Assembly: GCF_000093085.1 (NCBI RefSeq)
Contig: NC_014219.1
Location: 1,914,384 to 1,978,383, forward strand
DNA: 64,000 nt
Source of the DNA: [Bacillus] selenitireducens MLS10
GTDB taxonomy: Bacteria > Bacillota > Bacilli > Bacillales > Salisediminibacteriaceae
Direction of reading: 5' to 3'
The notes below the pieces were generated by a model. That model was not told the DNA's origin. It saw only the letters and a program-made list of their open reading frames with translations, and ran no database searches. This document shows, in pieces, positions 8,678 to 18,314 of this stretch. Position numbers and translations under genes: made by a program. How positions within the stretch are numbered: the first letter of the stretch is position 1; the number at the start of each line of letters is the position of its first letter.

Positions 8678-9454
8678 ATGAAAATTGCAGATGTTAAGGC
8701 ATTATTGAATAACATACAGGATCCTGAAGATCCTGATCTGGCAGCGTTAAGGAAGGACGGACGAAAAGGCGTACAGGCGCTGATCCGTCAATGGGAGAAA
8801 AAACAAATCAAGCTCGAAGCCGGGCGGAAACAATATGAAGAGATTCAATCCTTCGAGCGATCACTTCGGCTCAGCGGTTATCGGCTGATCGCAGGGGTGG
8901 ATGAAGTCGGACGAGGCCCATTGGCCGGCCCCGTGACAGCAGCTTGCGTGATTCTTCCTGAATCACCGGATCTTAAGGGATTGACCGATTCAAAAAAATT
9001 ATCCGAGGCAAAACGTCATTTCTATGCAGCGGAGATTCAAAAAGTGGCGATCGCAGCTGAGACGGGTGAAGCTTCCCCGGAGGAAATTGACCGATTGAAT
9101 ATCTATGAAGCGTCCAAGCTTGCCATGCGTCGAGCGGTTGCAGCTGTTCAACAGAAGACGGCGATTGATTTTCTGTTGATCGATGCAATGACACTGCCCA
9201 TTGATCTTCCTCAAGAGAGTCTCATCAAAGGCGATGCGCGCTCGCTGTCGATTGCGGCAGCGTCCGTGATTGCAAAGGTCGAAAGAGACAATCAAATGAA
9301 AGAGCTGGACAGGGCGTTTCCTGAATACGGCCTTGCAAGTCACATGGGCTATGGAACCCGTGAACATCTTGCGGCGCTCGATGAGCATGGACCCCAGTTT
9401 TTTCACAGAAAGAGCTTTTCACCGGTACGGGAACGGGACCATACAAGGCTGTAA
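8678..9454 (+). CDS. rnhB: Ribonuclease HII
   Basis: RNase HII removes RNA from RNA-DNA hybrids, including single misincorporated ribonucleotides. The 258-residue protein has an N-terminal extension of ~70 residues typical of Bacillus enzymes. The catalytic core follows, with the acidic pair in AGVDEVGRGPLAGPV, LLIDAMTLP, and KGDARSLSIAAASVIAKV. It matches the usual length in Bacillus (~255). The next gene starts 17 bases downstream with its own strong binding site, so rnhB, the YlqG-type gene and the YlqH-type gene are likely co-transcribed. Confidence 0.96.
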   Translation: MKIADVKALLNNIQDPEDPDLAALRKDGRKGVQALIRQWEKKQIKLEAGRKQYEEIQSFERSLRLSGYRLIAGVDEVGRGPLAGPVTAACVILPESPDLKGLTDSKKLSEAKRHFYAAEIQKVAIAAETGEASPEEIDRLNIYEASKLAMRRAVAAVQQKTAIDFLLIDAMTLPIDLPQESLIKGDARSLSIAAASVIAKVERDNQMKELDRAFPEYGLASHMGYGTREHLAALDEHGPQFFHRKSFSPVRERDHTRL

Positions 9455-9471
9455 AAGGGAGGTGAAGCGAG

Positions 9472-11304
9472 ATGTTTCAGGCAAATGTTGTACAGAATAT
9501 GATCAGAGGCCTTGATCCTATTCATGCGAAGTCTGTGCAGTTCAGACCAGGGCAGGTCTTTCAGGGTACAATCACGCAGCTGTATCCCGGACAGTTGGCC
9601 CAGCTCCAAATGGGAAACATGCAGCTCTCAGCCCATCTTGAGGCACAGCTTGAAAAAGGAAGACAGTACTGGTTTCGAGTGCAGAGTTCAGGAGAGGGAA
9701 TTCCAAGGCTGAAAGTCCTTGAGAACGTATCGGCTCAGCCGCGGGAAACGGGTGCCCAGCCGCAGAATCTTCAACAGGTCCTGCAGCAGCTTGGTTTGCC
9801 ATCAGGCGGCAATCACGAACGTCTTTTGCAACATCTGTCTCAGCAGAACCTGCCTTTTTCCAGAGCCAATTTAGCAGCAGGGGCAGAGCTGATGCAGCAA
9901 AGTCAGCTACCTGCAAGAGAAGCGATGGCAATCATTCAGCAAATGATGCAACAGGGTTTGCCGATGACCCGTGATGTCTTTTCGGCCATGAGTGCGATGC
10001 AACAGCCCCAATCCTTTGCCGGAGCCGCAGAGGCTCTGCAACAGCAACTTGGTCAACTGCCGGTGAATCAGGGGAACACGGCTCAGCTCCAACAGCTTCT
10101 GGGTCAGTTCCTTCAGCAAAGCGATCCGATGGGGATGACGCCAAATGGCCAGGGGGGTTCTCAGGCTCCGAGATTAACCGGGGTTTTTTACGGGGTACTC
10201 CAACAGGTTCAAGGTGGGAATCCCGCACTTCAGGAACAGGCACTCTCGGTGTTGCGTGACATGGGTCTTATTCGCACTGGAGAGGGTGCTCAACAGCTTA
10301 TGGATCAATTTAAGGCCAATATACTGAGACCGGAAAATCAGGCCATGGTGAGAGCGCTTTGGCCGCAGCTTTTCAGTGGGAATCAGACCGGTATGCCGCT
10401 TGCGCAGATGTCGAGTCAACAGGTTTTCAACATGCTTATGGGCCAGGTCCAACTCAATCAGCCGGGGGCTCTCGGCAGTCTGGTGCAACTCTTGGGGGAC
10501 GGTCAGCCCCAAGGGGCCGCTCAGGGGCAGGGGAATGTGCCGCTTCAGGCTGTCGATACACTTGACCGCTGGCTCCATACGCAGCCTTCAGCGACGCAGC
10601 AGCTGCTCTCAGCTGTGACGGAAGGGCGCCCTCAGCAGTTTATGATGGCGGGGAGTCAGGATGCAGCCATGCTCAGGCAGTTTCTCCAACAGATGGGCCT
10701 GCAGCATGAACAGCAAATCACCCAACAGCTGGACCGTGGTCAGATGAACAGCAGCCAGCTTGATACCCTGAAAGGTCAGCTGATGCAATTCTTGCAGCAA
10801 AATCCCACGCTGCCCCAGGGTGTTCAACAACAGGCAGAATTCATGTTATCACGACTGACTGGTTTTCAGCTGATGAGCATGGATCAGAAAGGCCCTATGC
10901 AGCATCTTTTGTTTCAGGTACCCGTCAAAATGGGTGATTCATTTACGGATATGACTTTGCAATGGGATGGGCGAAAAAAAGCAGACGGGACGATCGATGA
11001 AAATCACTGCCGGATTCTGTTTTATCTCCATCTTGCTTCACTGGACGAAACCGTTATTGACGTGCAAATACAAAAACGGGTCGTGTCGATCACAGTCTAT
11101 AATGATGAAGCGAAACCGGCAGCTTTCGATCTGCTGCAACCGGTGCTCGGATCAAAACTGAAAGAAAAGGAATACCATTTATCATCGGTCAAATGGCAAC
11201 AGCCTGAAGAGGATGAGCCTGTCAAGCTCAAACAACCGCCGGGAGAATCCGTATGGCGAAATCATGATGACCGTGGATACAGAGGACTGGATGTGAGAAT
11301 ATGA
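9472..11304 (+). CDS. YlqG-like glutamine-rich protein with FliK-like C-terminal domain
   Basis: This 610-residue protein matches the position of B. subtilis YlqG (between rnhB and ylqH) but is longer. Residues ~1-85 form a small beta-rich start; the middle (~90-450) is extremely Gln-, Met- and Leu-rich low-complexity sequence with no catalytic motif. The C-terminal ~120 residues (from HLLFQVPVKMGD) show a beta-alpha-beta pattern (RILFYLHLASLDETVIDVQI, then a helix, then HLSSVKW) resembling the hook-length-control domain of FliK. ATG 9472 follows AAAGGGAGGTGAAGCGAG. Its stop overlaps the next start (ATGA), implying coupling. A role beside the FlhB-like partner is inferred; the true function is unknown. 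Confidence 0.75.
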   Translation: MFQANVVQNMIRGLDPIHAKSVQFRPGQVFQGTITQLYPGQLAQLQMGNMQLSAHLEAQLEKGRQYWFRVQSSGEGIPRLKVLENVSAQPRETGAQPQNLQQVLQQLGLPSGGNHERLLQHLSQQNLPFSRANLAAGAELMQQSQLPAREAMAIIQQMMQQGLPMTRDVFSAMSAMQQPQSFAGAAEALQQQLGQLPVNQGNTAQLQQLLGQFLQQSDPMGMTPNGQGGSQAPRLTGVFYGVLQQVQGGNPALQEQALSVLRDMGLIRTGEGAQQLMDQFKANILRPENQAMVRALWPQLFSGNQTGMPLAQMSSQQVFNMLMGQVQLNQPGALGSLVQLLGDGQPQGAAQGQGNVPLQAVDTLDRWLHTQPSATQQLLSAVTEGRPQQFMMAGSQDAAMLRQFLQQMGLQHEQQITQQLDRGQMNSSQLDTLKGQLMQFLQQNPTLPQGVQQQAEFMLSRLTGFQLMSMDQKGPMQHLLFQVPVKMGDSFTDMTLQWDGRKKADGTIDENHCRILFYLHLASLDETVIDVQIQKRVVSITVYNDEAKPAAFDLLQPVLGSKLKEKEYHLSSVKWQQPEEDEPVKLKQPPGESVWRNHDDRGYRGLDVRI

Positions 11305-11597
11305 GTGAAAACCGCAGGGAAGAGAACATCTCGAGAAAACGGGCTGTTGCACTAGGTTATGAAGTCACTCGGGACAGTGCTCCGACGATCAAGGCGAAAG
11401 GCAAAGGCTATGTGGCTGAAGAAATCATCAGCAGAGCGAAAGAACATGACATTCCGATTCAAGAGGATAAATCGCTCGTAGAGCTGCTGAGCCAGCTTGA
11501 GATTCACGAAAAAATCCCGGAGGATCTGTATGAAGTGGTTGCGGAAGTGTTTGCTTTTATTTACCGTGTCGATCGCGATCAGATGACGAAGAATTAG
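11301..11597 (+). CDS. FlhB C-terminal domain homologue (YlqH type)
   Basis: This 98-residue soluble protein corresponds to YlqH of B. subtilis. It aligns by eye with the C-terminal cytoplasmic part of FlhB encoded at 38175-39254: RAVALGYEVTRDSAPTIKAKG here versus YAIALKYDADNMEAPVIVAKG in FlhB, and IPEDLYEVVAEVFAFIYRV versus VPEDLFKAVAEVLAYVYRI. The autocleavage tetrapeptide NPTH of FlhB is absent (the aligned residues are SRKR), so this resembles the fragment left after FlhB self-cleavage. It overlaps the upstream YlqG-like gene by four bases. A flagellar export or switch role is plausible but inferred. Confidence 0.85.
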   Translation: MSENRREENISRKRAVALGYEVTRDSAPTIKAKGKGYVAEEIISRAKEHDIPIQEDKSLVELLSQLEIHEKIPEDLYEVVAEVFAFIYRVDRDQMTKN

Positions 11598-11622
11598 AAA
11601 ACCCGCCTTTGAGCGGGTTTTT
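11598..11622 (+). terminator. Intrinsic terminator after the YlqH-type gene
   Basis: AAAACCCGC and GCGGGTTTTT form a compact GC-rich stem with a T-rich tail immediately after the stop codon. Confidence 0.9.
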
Positions 11623-11713
11623 AACTTTTCATGATAACTGAAAAGTGAAAAAAATGAGGAAAAAAGCAAAATGGTTCACAAAATAGTCGGAATCTATAGT
11701 AAAATAAAAATTG

Positions 11714-11774
11714 TGTAAAGCGCTTACGGATTTACCGGTATTCGCTTTACAACATTTTCAATAGTTTATATAGT
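11714..11774 (+). promoter_or_regulatory. sucCD promoter with palindromic operator candidate
   Basis: TTTACA (11746-11751), a 17-base spacer and TATAGT (11769-11774) form a sigma-A type promoter. An exact 9-base inverted repeat, TGTAAAGCG (11714-11722) and CGCTTTACA (11743-11751), is separated by 20 bases, and its right arm covers the -35 box. The left arm continues to TGTAAAGCGCTTAC, which loosely resembles a CcpA cre site but misses several consensus positions. Regulation of the TCA-cycle genes by a repressor here is inference. Confidence 0.5.
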
Positions 11775-11850
11775 GAAAAAAGGATTTGTGAAGAATGTTT
11801 GCAAATCCCGCTCCACCGAAGAAATCTTTTACTTTGTAAGGAGGATGGCA

Positions 11851-13014
11851 ATGAATATCCATGAGTATCAAGGGAAAGAGCTTCTAAGAAAGTATGGAGT
11901 AGCTGTTCCGAATGGGAAAGTGGCCTACTCGGTCGACGAAGCTGTCAAAGCTGCTGAGGAGCTCGGCACTGACATCAGCGTCGTCAAAGCCCAGATCCAT
12001 GCGGGAGGAAGAGGTAAAGCCGGAGGGGTGAAAGTGGCGAAATCCCTCGATGAAGTGCGTACATATGCTGATGAGATTCTCGGTAAAGTTCTTGTGACGC
12101 ACCAGACAGGTCCTGAAGGGAAAGAAGTCAAGCGTCTTCTGATTGAAGAAGGCTGTGATATTCAGAATGAATATTACGTCGGGATTGTAGTGGACCGTGC
12201 CACGTCACGGATAACCATGATGGCATCTGAGGAAGGCGGTACAGAAATTGAGGAAGTGGCCGCTGAGACGCCGGAGAAGATCTTCAAGGAAATTATTGAT
12301 CCGGTCACAGGACTCATGCCTTACCAGGCAAGGAGACTGGCGTTTAATATTAATATCCCGAAAGAGATGCTTAAAGAGGCCGTTAAATTTATGATGGGTC
12401 TCTATAAAGTCTTTGAAGAAAAAGACTGTTCCATTGCTGAGATCAATCCACTCGTGACGACGGGAGACGGAAGCGTCATGGCACTCGATGCCAAGCTGAA
12501 TTTTGACTCGAATGCCCTGTTCCGTCAAAAAGACATCGTGGAATTCCGTGATCTCGATGAAGAGGATCCGAAAGAAATCGAGGCATCAAAATACGATCTC
12601 AGCTATATTTCCCTCGATGGCAATATCGGCTGTATGGTTAATGGTGCGGGTCTGGCTATGGCGACGATGGATATCATCAAGCATTATCACGGTGATCCGG
12701 CGAACTTCCTCGACGTCGGGGGCGGTGCAACGGCGGAAAAGGTAACGGAAGCTTTTAAGATTATCCTGTCCGATCAGAATGTCAAAGGGATTTATGTCAA
12801 TATCTTTGGCGGGATCATGAAGTGTGACATTATTGCCGACGGTGTTGTTGCGGCAACGAAGGAAGTCGGTCTGGAGATTCCGCTGGTCGTAAGACTTGAG
12901 GGAACCAATGTGGAACTCGGAAAGAAAATTCTGAAGGAATCCGGATTGAATATAACAGCAGCCGATTCCATGGCTGATGGTGCACAAAAAATCGTATCGC
13001 TTGTGAAAGCGTAA
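11851..13014 (+). CDS. sucC: Succinate-CoA ligase (ADP-forming) subunit beta
   Basis: With SucD this forms succinyl-CoA synthetase, which converts succinyl-CoA, ADP and phosphate to succinate, CoA and ATP in the TCA cycle. The 387-residue protein has the ATP-grasp start [16 protein letters not shown], the Mg/ATP region [20 protein letters not shown], the glycine-rich loop [13 protein letters not shown], and the C-terminal CoA-ligase fold [19 protein letters not shown] 11851 follows GTAAGGAGGATGGCA; the longer frame from 11773 is unconserved. sucD follows after 17 bases. Confidence 0.97.
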   Translation: MNIHEYQGKELLRKYGVAVPNGKVAYSVDEAVKAAEELGTDISVVKAQIHAGGRGKAGGVKVAKSLDEVRTYADEILGKVLVTHQTGPEGKEVKRLLIEEGCDIQNEYYVGIVVDRATSRITMMASEEGGTEIEEVAAETPEKIFKEIIDPVTGLMPYQARRLAFNINIPKEMLKEAVKFMMGLYKVFEEKDCSIAEINPLVTTGDGSVMALDAKLNFDSNALFRQKDIVEFRDLDEEDPKEIEASKYDLSYISLDGNIGCMVNGAGLAMATMDIIKHYHGDPANFLDVGGGATAEKVTEAFKIILSDQNVKGIYVNIFGGIMKCDIIADGVVAATKEVGLEIPLVVRLEGTNVELGKKILKESGLNITAADSMADGAQKIVSLVKA

Positions 13015-13031
13015 GAAAGGCGGGGTTCGAC

Positions 13032-13943
13032 ATGAGTATTCTCATTAACAAAGATACAAAAGTCATTGTCCAGGGGATTACCGGTGCGACAGGGCTTTTT
13101 CATACGAAACAGGCGATTGAATATGGCACGAACATCGTAGGTGGCGTAACGCCGGGTAAAGGCGGCACGGAAATTGAAGGTGTTCCGGTATTCGATACCG
13201 TGAGTGACGCGGTCAAAGAGACAGGTGCTCACGCTTCTGTGATCTACGTTCCACCGCCGTTCGCTGCAGACGCCATTATGGAAGCGACGGATGCTGGCGT
13301 TGACGTAGTGATTACGATTACTGAAGGCATTCCTGTCACTGACATGATCAAAGTGAAACGATACATGGAAGGTAAAAAGACGCGTCTGATCGGGCCAAAC
13401 TGTCCGGGTGTTATTACACCTGAGGAATGTAAAATCGGGATTATGCCGGGTTATATTCACAAAAAAGGACACGTCGGTGTCGTATCAAGGTCCGGCACAT
13501 TGACGTATGAAGCAGTTCACCAGCTTTCCACAGAGGGAATCGGTCAGTCGACAGCTGTCGGGATCGGCGGTGACCCGGTCAATGGAACAGACTTTATCGA
13601 TGTTTTGAAGATGTTTAATGAAGATCCGGACACCGAAGCGGTCATTATGATCGGTGAAATCGGAGGAACCGCTGAGGAAGAAGCGGCTGAATGGATCAAG
13701 GCAAACATGACCAAGCCGGTTGTCGGATTTATTGGTGGCCGCACAGCTCCTCCCGGTAAGCGTATGGGGCATGCCGGGGCGATCATTTCCGGCGGTAAGG
13801 GTACAGCTGATGAGAAGATCAAGACGCTCAATGCTGCCGGTGTTCAGGTTGCCGATACACCTGCCGTAATGGGTGAAACACTCATCAAGGTATTAAAAGA
13901 AAAGGGACTCTATGATAAGTGTGTGACACATCCGGTATCATAA
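13032..13943 (+). CDS. sucD: Succinate-CoA ligase subunit alpha
   Basis: This is the CoA-binding and phosphohistidine-carrying subunit of succinyl-CoA synthetase. The 303-residue protein has the Rossmann-type CoA-binding domain ([20 protein letters not shown]), the signature [14 protein letters not shown], and the active-site histidine at residue 247 in [19 protein letters not shown]. Normal length. It is cotranscribed with sucC and followed by a strong terminator. Confidence 0.97.
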   Translation: MSILINKDTKVIVQGITGATGLFHTKQAIEYGTNIVGGVTPGKGGTEIEGVPVFDTVSDAVKETGAHASVIYVPPPFAADAIMEATDAGVDVVITITEGIPVTDMIKVKRYMEGKKTRLIGPNCPGVITPEECKIGIMPGYIHKKGHVGVVSRSGTLTYEAVHQLSTEGIGQSTAVGIGGDPVNGTDFIDVLKMFNEDPDTEAVIMIGEIGGTAEEEAAEWIKANMTKPVVGFIGGRTAPPGKRMGHAGAIISGGKGTADEKIKTLNAAGVQVADTPAVMGETLIKVLKEKGLYDKCVTHPVS

Positions 13944-13958
13944 GACCTTCATGAATAC

Positions 13959-13990
13959 GGACCTGCCCGAAAAGAGGGGCAGGTCCTTTC
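13959..13990 (+). terminator. Intrinsic terminator after sucD
   Basis: GGACCTGCCC (13959-13968) pairs with GGGCAGGTCC (13977-13986) across an 8-base loop, then TTTC. The stem is perfect and strong; the T tract is short. Confidence 0.82.
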
Positions 13991-14038
13991 ATGCGCCTGT
14001 ACGTTCACTGTTTCACATAAAACCATGGAGGCGATGTC

Positions 14039-14965
14039 ATGTCCATACCAGAAGGGTTTCGGGAACGTTTAATTCACCTGCATTATTGCAGCGGCGGTGA
14101 TTCGGAGTTTGTGTGCAAAGTACTCGTGAAGGATCCTGAGCTTTTACTCATGTACGGCTGGTCCGAGTCAGAATGGCTGCGTGTTTTTCCTAAAAGGAGA
14201 AGTCTTGCACCGCAGGTTTTTCAGGGATTGTCGAAAAGACCTTATCATCTGATTGCGTCCTCTCTTTCGGAAAAAGGCATTCAGGTGATCACAGTTGAGG
14301 ATGATGCATATCCGAAGCTGTTAAAGGAGATCTACGATCCGCCACTTTGTCTGTATACGAAAGGGAATGTGGCTTATTTGACCATGGCGTCTTATCTGGC
14401 AATTGTCGGGACGCGCTGGCCTTCCGGTTATGCCAGCCAGGCTATTGATTTCCTGATGGCACCTTTGAAAGAAAGCGGAATTGTCATTGTCAGTGGAATG
14501 GCGGAAGGAGTCGATACTCAGGCACACAGAAAAGCAATGAGTCTCGGATTGCCAACGATCGCTGTCCTTGCCTTTGGATTTGATCATCTGTATCCGGCCA
14601 AGAACAGGGATCTGTATGCACGTTTACAAACGGATGAGCTTGTTGTGACTGAATTTCCTCCTTATATGAAGGCGGAAAAATGGCATTTTCCGAAACGGAA
14701 CCGGCTGATCAGCGGTTTGTGTCAGGCGGTGCTGATTACGGAAGCGAAGAAACGGAGCGGTTCACTGATTACGGCTGACTGTGCGATGTCTCAAAATCGC
14801 GACGTCTTTTCCATTCCCGGACGTATTGACAATCCAGTTTCTGAAGGAACCAACCGTCTCATTCAACAGGGGGCGAAGCTCATTTTGACCGGCGAGGATC
14901 TCCTGAATGAATTTCCTGAATCAGAATCTGCCGGTAAGAAAAGTAAGGAAGTCGTAAAGCACTGA
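14039..14965 (+). CDS. dprA: DNA-processing protein DprA
   Basis: DprA (Smf) binds incoming single-stranded DNA and loads RecA during natural transformation. The 308-residue protein has an N-terminal SAM-like helical region (~1-90) and a Rossmann-like DprA fold with AIVGTRWPSGYASQA (~120), VSGMAEGVDTQAHRKAM, PKRNRLISGLCQAVLITEA and DVFSIPGRIDNPVSEGTNRLI. It has no separate C-terminal winged helix, as in B. subtilis. Start ATG 14039 follows ATGGAGGCGATGTC. It lies between sucD and topA, the same order as in B. subtilis. Confidence 0.95.
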   Translation: MSIPEGFRERLIHLHYCSGGDSEFVCKVLVKDPELLLMYGWSESEWLRVFPKRRSLAPQVFQGLSKRPYHLIASSLSEKGIQVITVEDDAYPKLLKEIYDPPLCLYTKGNVAYLTMASYLAIVGTRWPSGYASQAIDFLMAPLKESGIVIVSGMAEGVDTQAHRKAMSLGLPTIAVLAFGFDHLYPAKNRDLYARLQTDELVVTEFPPYMKAEKWHFPKRNRLISGLCQAVLITEAKKRSGSLITADCAMSQNRDVFSIPGRIDNPVSEGTNRLIQQGAKLILTGEDLLNEFPESESAGKKSKEVVKH

Positions 14966-15014
14966 GGCTCTAAGGCTGAACGATTGCAATTCTGGCGTTC
15001 AATAAATCTCGTGT

Positions 15015-15043
15015 TTGACAAACACTCGACGTGTGTTTAATAA
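15015..15043 (+). promoter_or_regulatory. Sigma-A promoter for topA with palindromic spacer
   Basis: TTGACA (15015-15020), a 17-base spacer and TAATAA (15038-15043). Within the spacer AAACAC (15020-15025) and GTGTTT (15033-15038) form an inverted repeat lying between the two boxes. It may be an operator or a supercoiling-responsive element; that is speculation. Confidence 0.65.
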
Positions 15044-15135
15044 TAGTGAGGATTTCACCAAATGAAAATGGTGTGACAGATCACATCAAATACATGATAA
15101 ACATGAATCCACCTCTGAAAGGGAGGCACGTCGAG

Positions 15136-17205
15136 ATGTCCGATTACTTAGTCATCGTGGAATCTCCCGCAAAAGCCAAAACGATTGGGAAGTATTTAGG
15201 TAAGAAATATAATGTCAAAGCATCCATGGGACACGTGATTGACTTACCGAAGAGTCAAATGGGTGTGGACGTTGAAAATAATTATGAACCCAAATACATT
15301 ACGATTCGCGGAAAGGGTCCAATCCTGAAAGATCTGAAACAGGCAGCCAAAAAAGCAAAACGGATTTACCTGGCAGCTGACCCCGACAGGGAAGGGGAAG
15401 CCATTGCCTGGCATTTGGCAGACAGCCTGAAGATTGAAGAAGGTTCAAAATGCAGAGTTGTTTTTAACGAAATCACGAAAGACGCCATTAAAGAATCCTT
15501 TAAGCATCCGCGTGAAATAAACACGAATCTGGTCGATGCGCAGCAGGCAAGGCGTGTCCTTGATCGGCTGGTGGGCTATAACATCAGTCCTCTCCTTTGG
15601 AAGAAAGTCAAAAAAGGATTGAGTGCAGGCCGTGTTCAGTCCGTTGCAGTCAAAATGATTATTGACCGGGAAAACGAAATCAATGCTTTTGTCCCGGAAG
15701 AATACTGGTCCATCACAGCTCACTTGAGCAAGGACGGGAAGCAGTTTGAAGCAAAATTCCAGCAGCTTGACGGCGAGAAAAAGCCGCTTTCGTCAAAAGA
15801 AGATGTGGATGACATTTTGAACCGTCTTGAAGGCGGATCTTTTGAGGTCACCGGGATTAAACGGCGTGAACGAAAACGGAATCCGGTTGCACCGTTCATA
15901 ACGTCATCTTTGCAGCAAGAAGCTGCAAGAAAACTGAATTTCAGGGCAAAGAAGACAATGATGCTTGCCCAGCAGCTCTATGAAGGGGTCGATCTTGGCA
16001 AGTCCGGTACGGTTGGTTTGATCACGTATATGCGAACCGATTCCACAAGACTCTCGGACACAGCCAAAGGTGAAGCCAAGGAGTATATAGGGATTCACTA
16101 CGGTGAAGAGTACCACCAGGAACCGAAAGCCGCAAAGAAAAACGAAAAAGCCCAAGACGCTCACGAGGCCGTTCGTCCTACTTCCGTTATGCGGGATCCA
16201 AAGGCCATGAAGCCTCATTTAAGCAGAGATCAATACCGGCTTTATAAACTTATTTGGGAGCGGATGGTGGCTTCGCAAATGGCTCCGGCCGTGATGGATA
16301 CGATGAGCGTTGATCTTGACGTAAATGGCGCCATGTTCAGAGCTACCGGGTCCAAGCTCAAATTTGCCGGGTTTATGAAAGTCTATATAGAAGGAAATGA
16401 TGAGGGAAAAGAAGAGAAAGACAAACTTCTCCCGGATCTTAATCAAGGAGATAAACCCGCTTCGGAAAAGGTGGAACCTGCCCAGCACTTTACACAACCG
16501 CCTCCCCGCTATACAGAAGCACGCCTTGTCCGTACGATGGAAGAACTGGGTATAGGCCGTCCGTCCACCTATGCGCCGACGCTCGATACGATTCAGCGAC
16601 GCGGATACGTATCTCTTGAAGAAAAGCGGTTCGTGCCGACTGAACTCGGTACAATTGTCCTCGAGATGATTGAAGAGTTCTTTCCGGAAATCCTGAATGT
16701 TGAGTTCACGGCGGATATGGAAACCAGGCTGGATTCGGTCGAGGAAGGCAGCGAAGAATGGATTCGGATCATCGATGAGTTCTACCAGGGATTTGAAAAA
16801 CGTTTGAAATATGCAGAAGAAGAAATGAAGGAAGTTGAAATCAAAGACGAACCGGCAGGCGAAGACTGTGAGAAATGCGGTCATGAAATGGTTTATAAAA
16901 TGGGCCGGTACGGTAAGTTTATGGCATGTTCAAATTTCCCGAACTGCAGAAACACAAAAGCAATCGTCAAAGAAATTGGCGTTGGCTGTCCGAAGTGTGA
17001 AAAAGGGCAGATTGTGGAACGTAAAAGCAAGAAACGGCGAATTTTTTACGGGTGCGATCAGTATCCGGAGTGCGATTTCATTTCTTGGGACAAACCGATC
17101 GCCCGAACCTGTCCAAAGTGCAGCGAAATGCTTGTGGAGAAAAAATCAAAGAAAACCGTCCAGGTTGTTTGTGTATCCTGTGACTACAAAGAAGACTCGG
17201 TCTGA
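15136..17205 (+). CDS. topA: DNA topoisomerase I
   Basis: Type IA topoisomerase that relaxes negative supercoils. The 689-residue protein has the TOPRIM domain ([19 protein letters not shown] near the start, [15 protein letters not shown] ~75-90), the active-site tyrosine Y298 in [12 protein letters not shown], and three C-terminal Cys4-type zinc-binding repeats (CEKCGHEM...[15 protein letters not shown]...CDQYPEC, CPKCSEM...CVSC). ATG 15136 follows AAAGGGAGGCACGTCGAG; the longer frame from 15031 runs through the promoter leader and is rejected. In B. subtilis trmFO follows; here it does not. Confidence 0.97.
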   Translation: MSDYLVIVESPAKAKTIGKYLGKKYNVKASMGHVIDLPKSQMGVDVENNYEPKYITIRGKGPILKDLKQAAKKAKRIYLAADPDREGEAIAWHLADSLKIEEGSKCRVVFNEITKDAIKESFKHPREINTNLVDAQQARRVLDRLVGYNISPLLWKKVKKGLSAGRVQSVAVKMIIDRENEINAFVPEEYWSITAHLSKDGKQFEAKFQQLDGEKKPLSSKEDVDDILNRLEGGSFEVTGIKRRERKRNPVAPFITSSLQQEAARKLNFRAKKTMMLAQQLYEGVDLGKSGTVGLITYMRTDSTRLSDTAKGEAKEYIGIHYGEEYHQEPKAAKKNEKAQDAHEAVRPTSVMRDPKAMKPHLSRDQYRLYKLIWERMVASQMAPAVMDTMSVDLDVNGAMFRATGSKLKFAGFMKVYIEGNDEGKEEKDKLLPDLNQGDKPASEKVEPAQHFTQPPPRYTEARLVRTMEELGIGRPSTYAPTLDTIQRRGYVSLEEKRFVPTELGTIVLEMIEEFFPEILNVEFTADMETRLDSVEEGSEEWIRIIDEFYQGFEKRLKYAEEEMKEVEIKDEPAGEDCEKCGHEMVYKMGRYGKFMACSNFPNCRNTKAIVKEIGVGCPKCEKGQIVERKSKKRRIFYGCDQYPECDFISWDKPIARTCPKCSEMLVEKKSKKTVQVVCVSCDYKEDSV

Positions 17206-17269
17206 ACCGCTTGATGACCTGAGCAGGATACAATTCAGAATTTTATGAAAAGAAATGGATTACGATTGA

Positions 17270-17306
17270 AAGGGCCACTAAATTGTGTTACGATTTAGTG
17301 GCTTTC
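17270..17306 (+). terminator. Hairpin terminator after topA
   Basis: GCCACTAAAT (17274-17283) pairs perfectly with ATTTAGTGGC (17293-17302), extended by AAAG/CTTT on the flanks. It lies in the 201-base topA-xerC gap. The T tract is short but the symmetry suggests a bidirectional or weak terminator. Confidence 0.6.
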
Positions 17307-17406
17307 GTACGGTTATCAGAACATTCTCACAGGTGGTCAATTAAGAAATGAACAGTACCTTGCATGCTCATGCAGGGTTATCCTTATGGCTAAAAGGGGT
17401 GTAAGA

Positions 17407-18297
17407 ATGGACGCTGTTTTGGAACGGGACTATATGCGGTACCTGCAAATCGAAAAGGGGGCATCACCGTCCACAATCAGCCAGTATCAAAAAGACATCT
17501 GTGCCTTTTTTCAAAATATGGATCATACAAAACCTGTTGAGGATGTGAATCATCAGGACATACGCAGATATCTTGCTTTGTTACAAAAAGACGGCTATGC
17601 CAGGCGTACGGTAGCGAGGAAGCTTGCATCACTTCGTTCGCTCTGGCGTTTTCTTGAAAGAGAAGGCAGAATTCAGCTCAACCCTTTTCTCTATGTCACG
17701 ACACCGAAGCTCGATAAAAAATTACCTTCTTTTTTATATGAAAATGAAATGCAGGCGATATTTGATGCCATCGATACAGATTCGTTATTGGGAGCAAGGA
17801 ACCTGGCAATCATTGAACTTCTGTATGCGAGCGGGATCCGCGCTTCGGAGTGCACCGGATTGAAGCTGAAAGATATCGATCTTGATTTGTCTACGCTCCT
17901 TGTGATGGGGAAGGGCAAAAAGGAACGGTTTCTTCCTGTAGGAAGCTTTGCTGTTGAAGCGCTTTCGCTGTACCTCGATAAGCGGACGGCTAAATTCGGT
18001 CCTCACGCTCAATCGGATCCGCTCTTTATCAACTACCGTGGAGGTGCACTGACCGACCGGGGTTTACGTAAAATTTTGGCGAAGGTGATTGAGGATGCAT
18101 CACTGACATCAAAACTGACCCCACATGTGATCCGGCACACATTTGCGACGCATATGCTGAATGAAGGCGCTGATCTCAGAACGGTACAGGAACTGCTCGG
18201 TCATACCGATTTAAAAGCTACGCAAATCTATACACATGTAACCCGCGACCGTTTGAGAGATGTGTATCGTCACTCGCATCCGCGGGCAAAAAAATAA
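17407..18297 (+). CDS. xerC: Tyrosine recombinase XerC (CodV)
   Basis: XerC acts with XerD at dif sites to resolve chromosome dimers. The 296-residue protein has the N-terminal SAM-like core-binding domain (~1-90) and the catalytic domain with the first Arg in [13 protein letters not shown], then [30 protein letters not shown] and the nucleophile Tyr at residue 275. ATG 17407 follows AAAAGGGGTGTAAGA; the in-frame ATG at 17386 has no binding site. It starts the xerC-hslV-hslU-codY operon, the same order as codV-codW-codX-codY. Confidence 0.95.
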   Translation: MDAVLERDYMRYLQIEKGASPSTISQYQKDICAFFQNMDHTKPVEDVNHQDIRRYLALLQKDGYARRTVARKLASLRSLWRFLEREGRIQLNPFLYVTTPKLDKKLPSFLYENEMQAIFDAIDTDSLLGARNLAIIELLYASGIRASECTGLKLKDIDLDLSTLLVMGKGKKERFLPVGSFAVEALSLYLDKRTAKFGPHAQSDPLFINYRGGALTDRGLRKILAKVIEDASLTSKLTPHVIRHTFATHMLNEGADLRTVQELLGHTDLKATQIYTHVTRDRLRDVYRHSHPRAKK

Positions 18298-18314
18298 GGC
18301 TTGGAGGCTTTGAA

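Noticed and set aside
9760-10850. CAG/CAA-rich region in the YlqG-like gene as tandem DNA repeats
   Set aside because: Glutamine codons are frequent but not in regular units; it is a low-complexity coding region, not a repeat array.
11714-11729. Firm CcpA cre site at sucC
   Set aside because: Only partial agreement with the consensus (about three mismatches at fixed positions), so reported only as a palindromic operator candidate.
16219-16884. 221-codon minus-strand ORF within topA
   Set aside because: Antisense to conserved topoisomerase sequence; Phe/His-rich with no recognisable domain.
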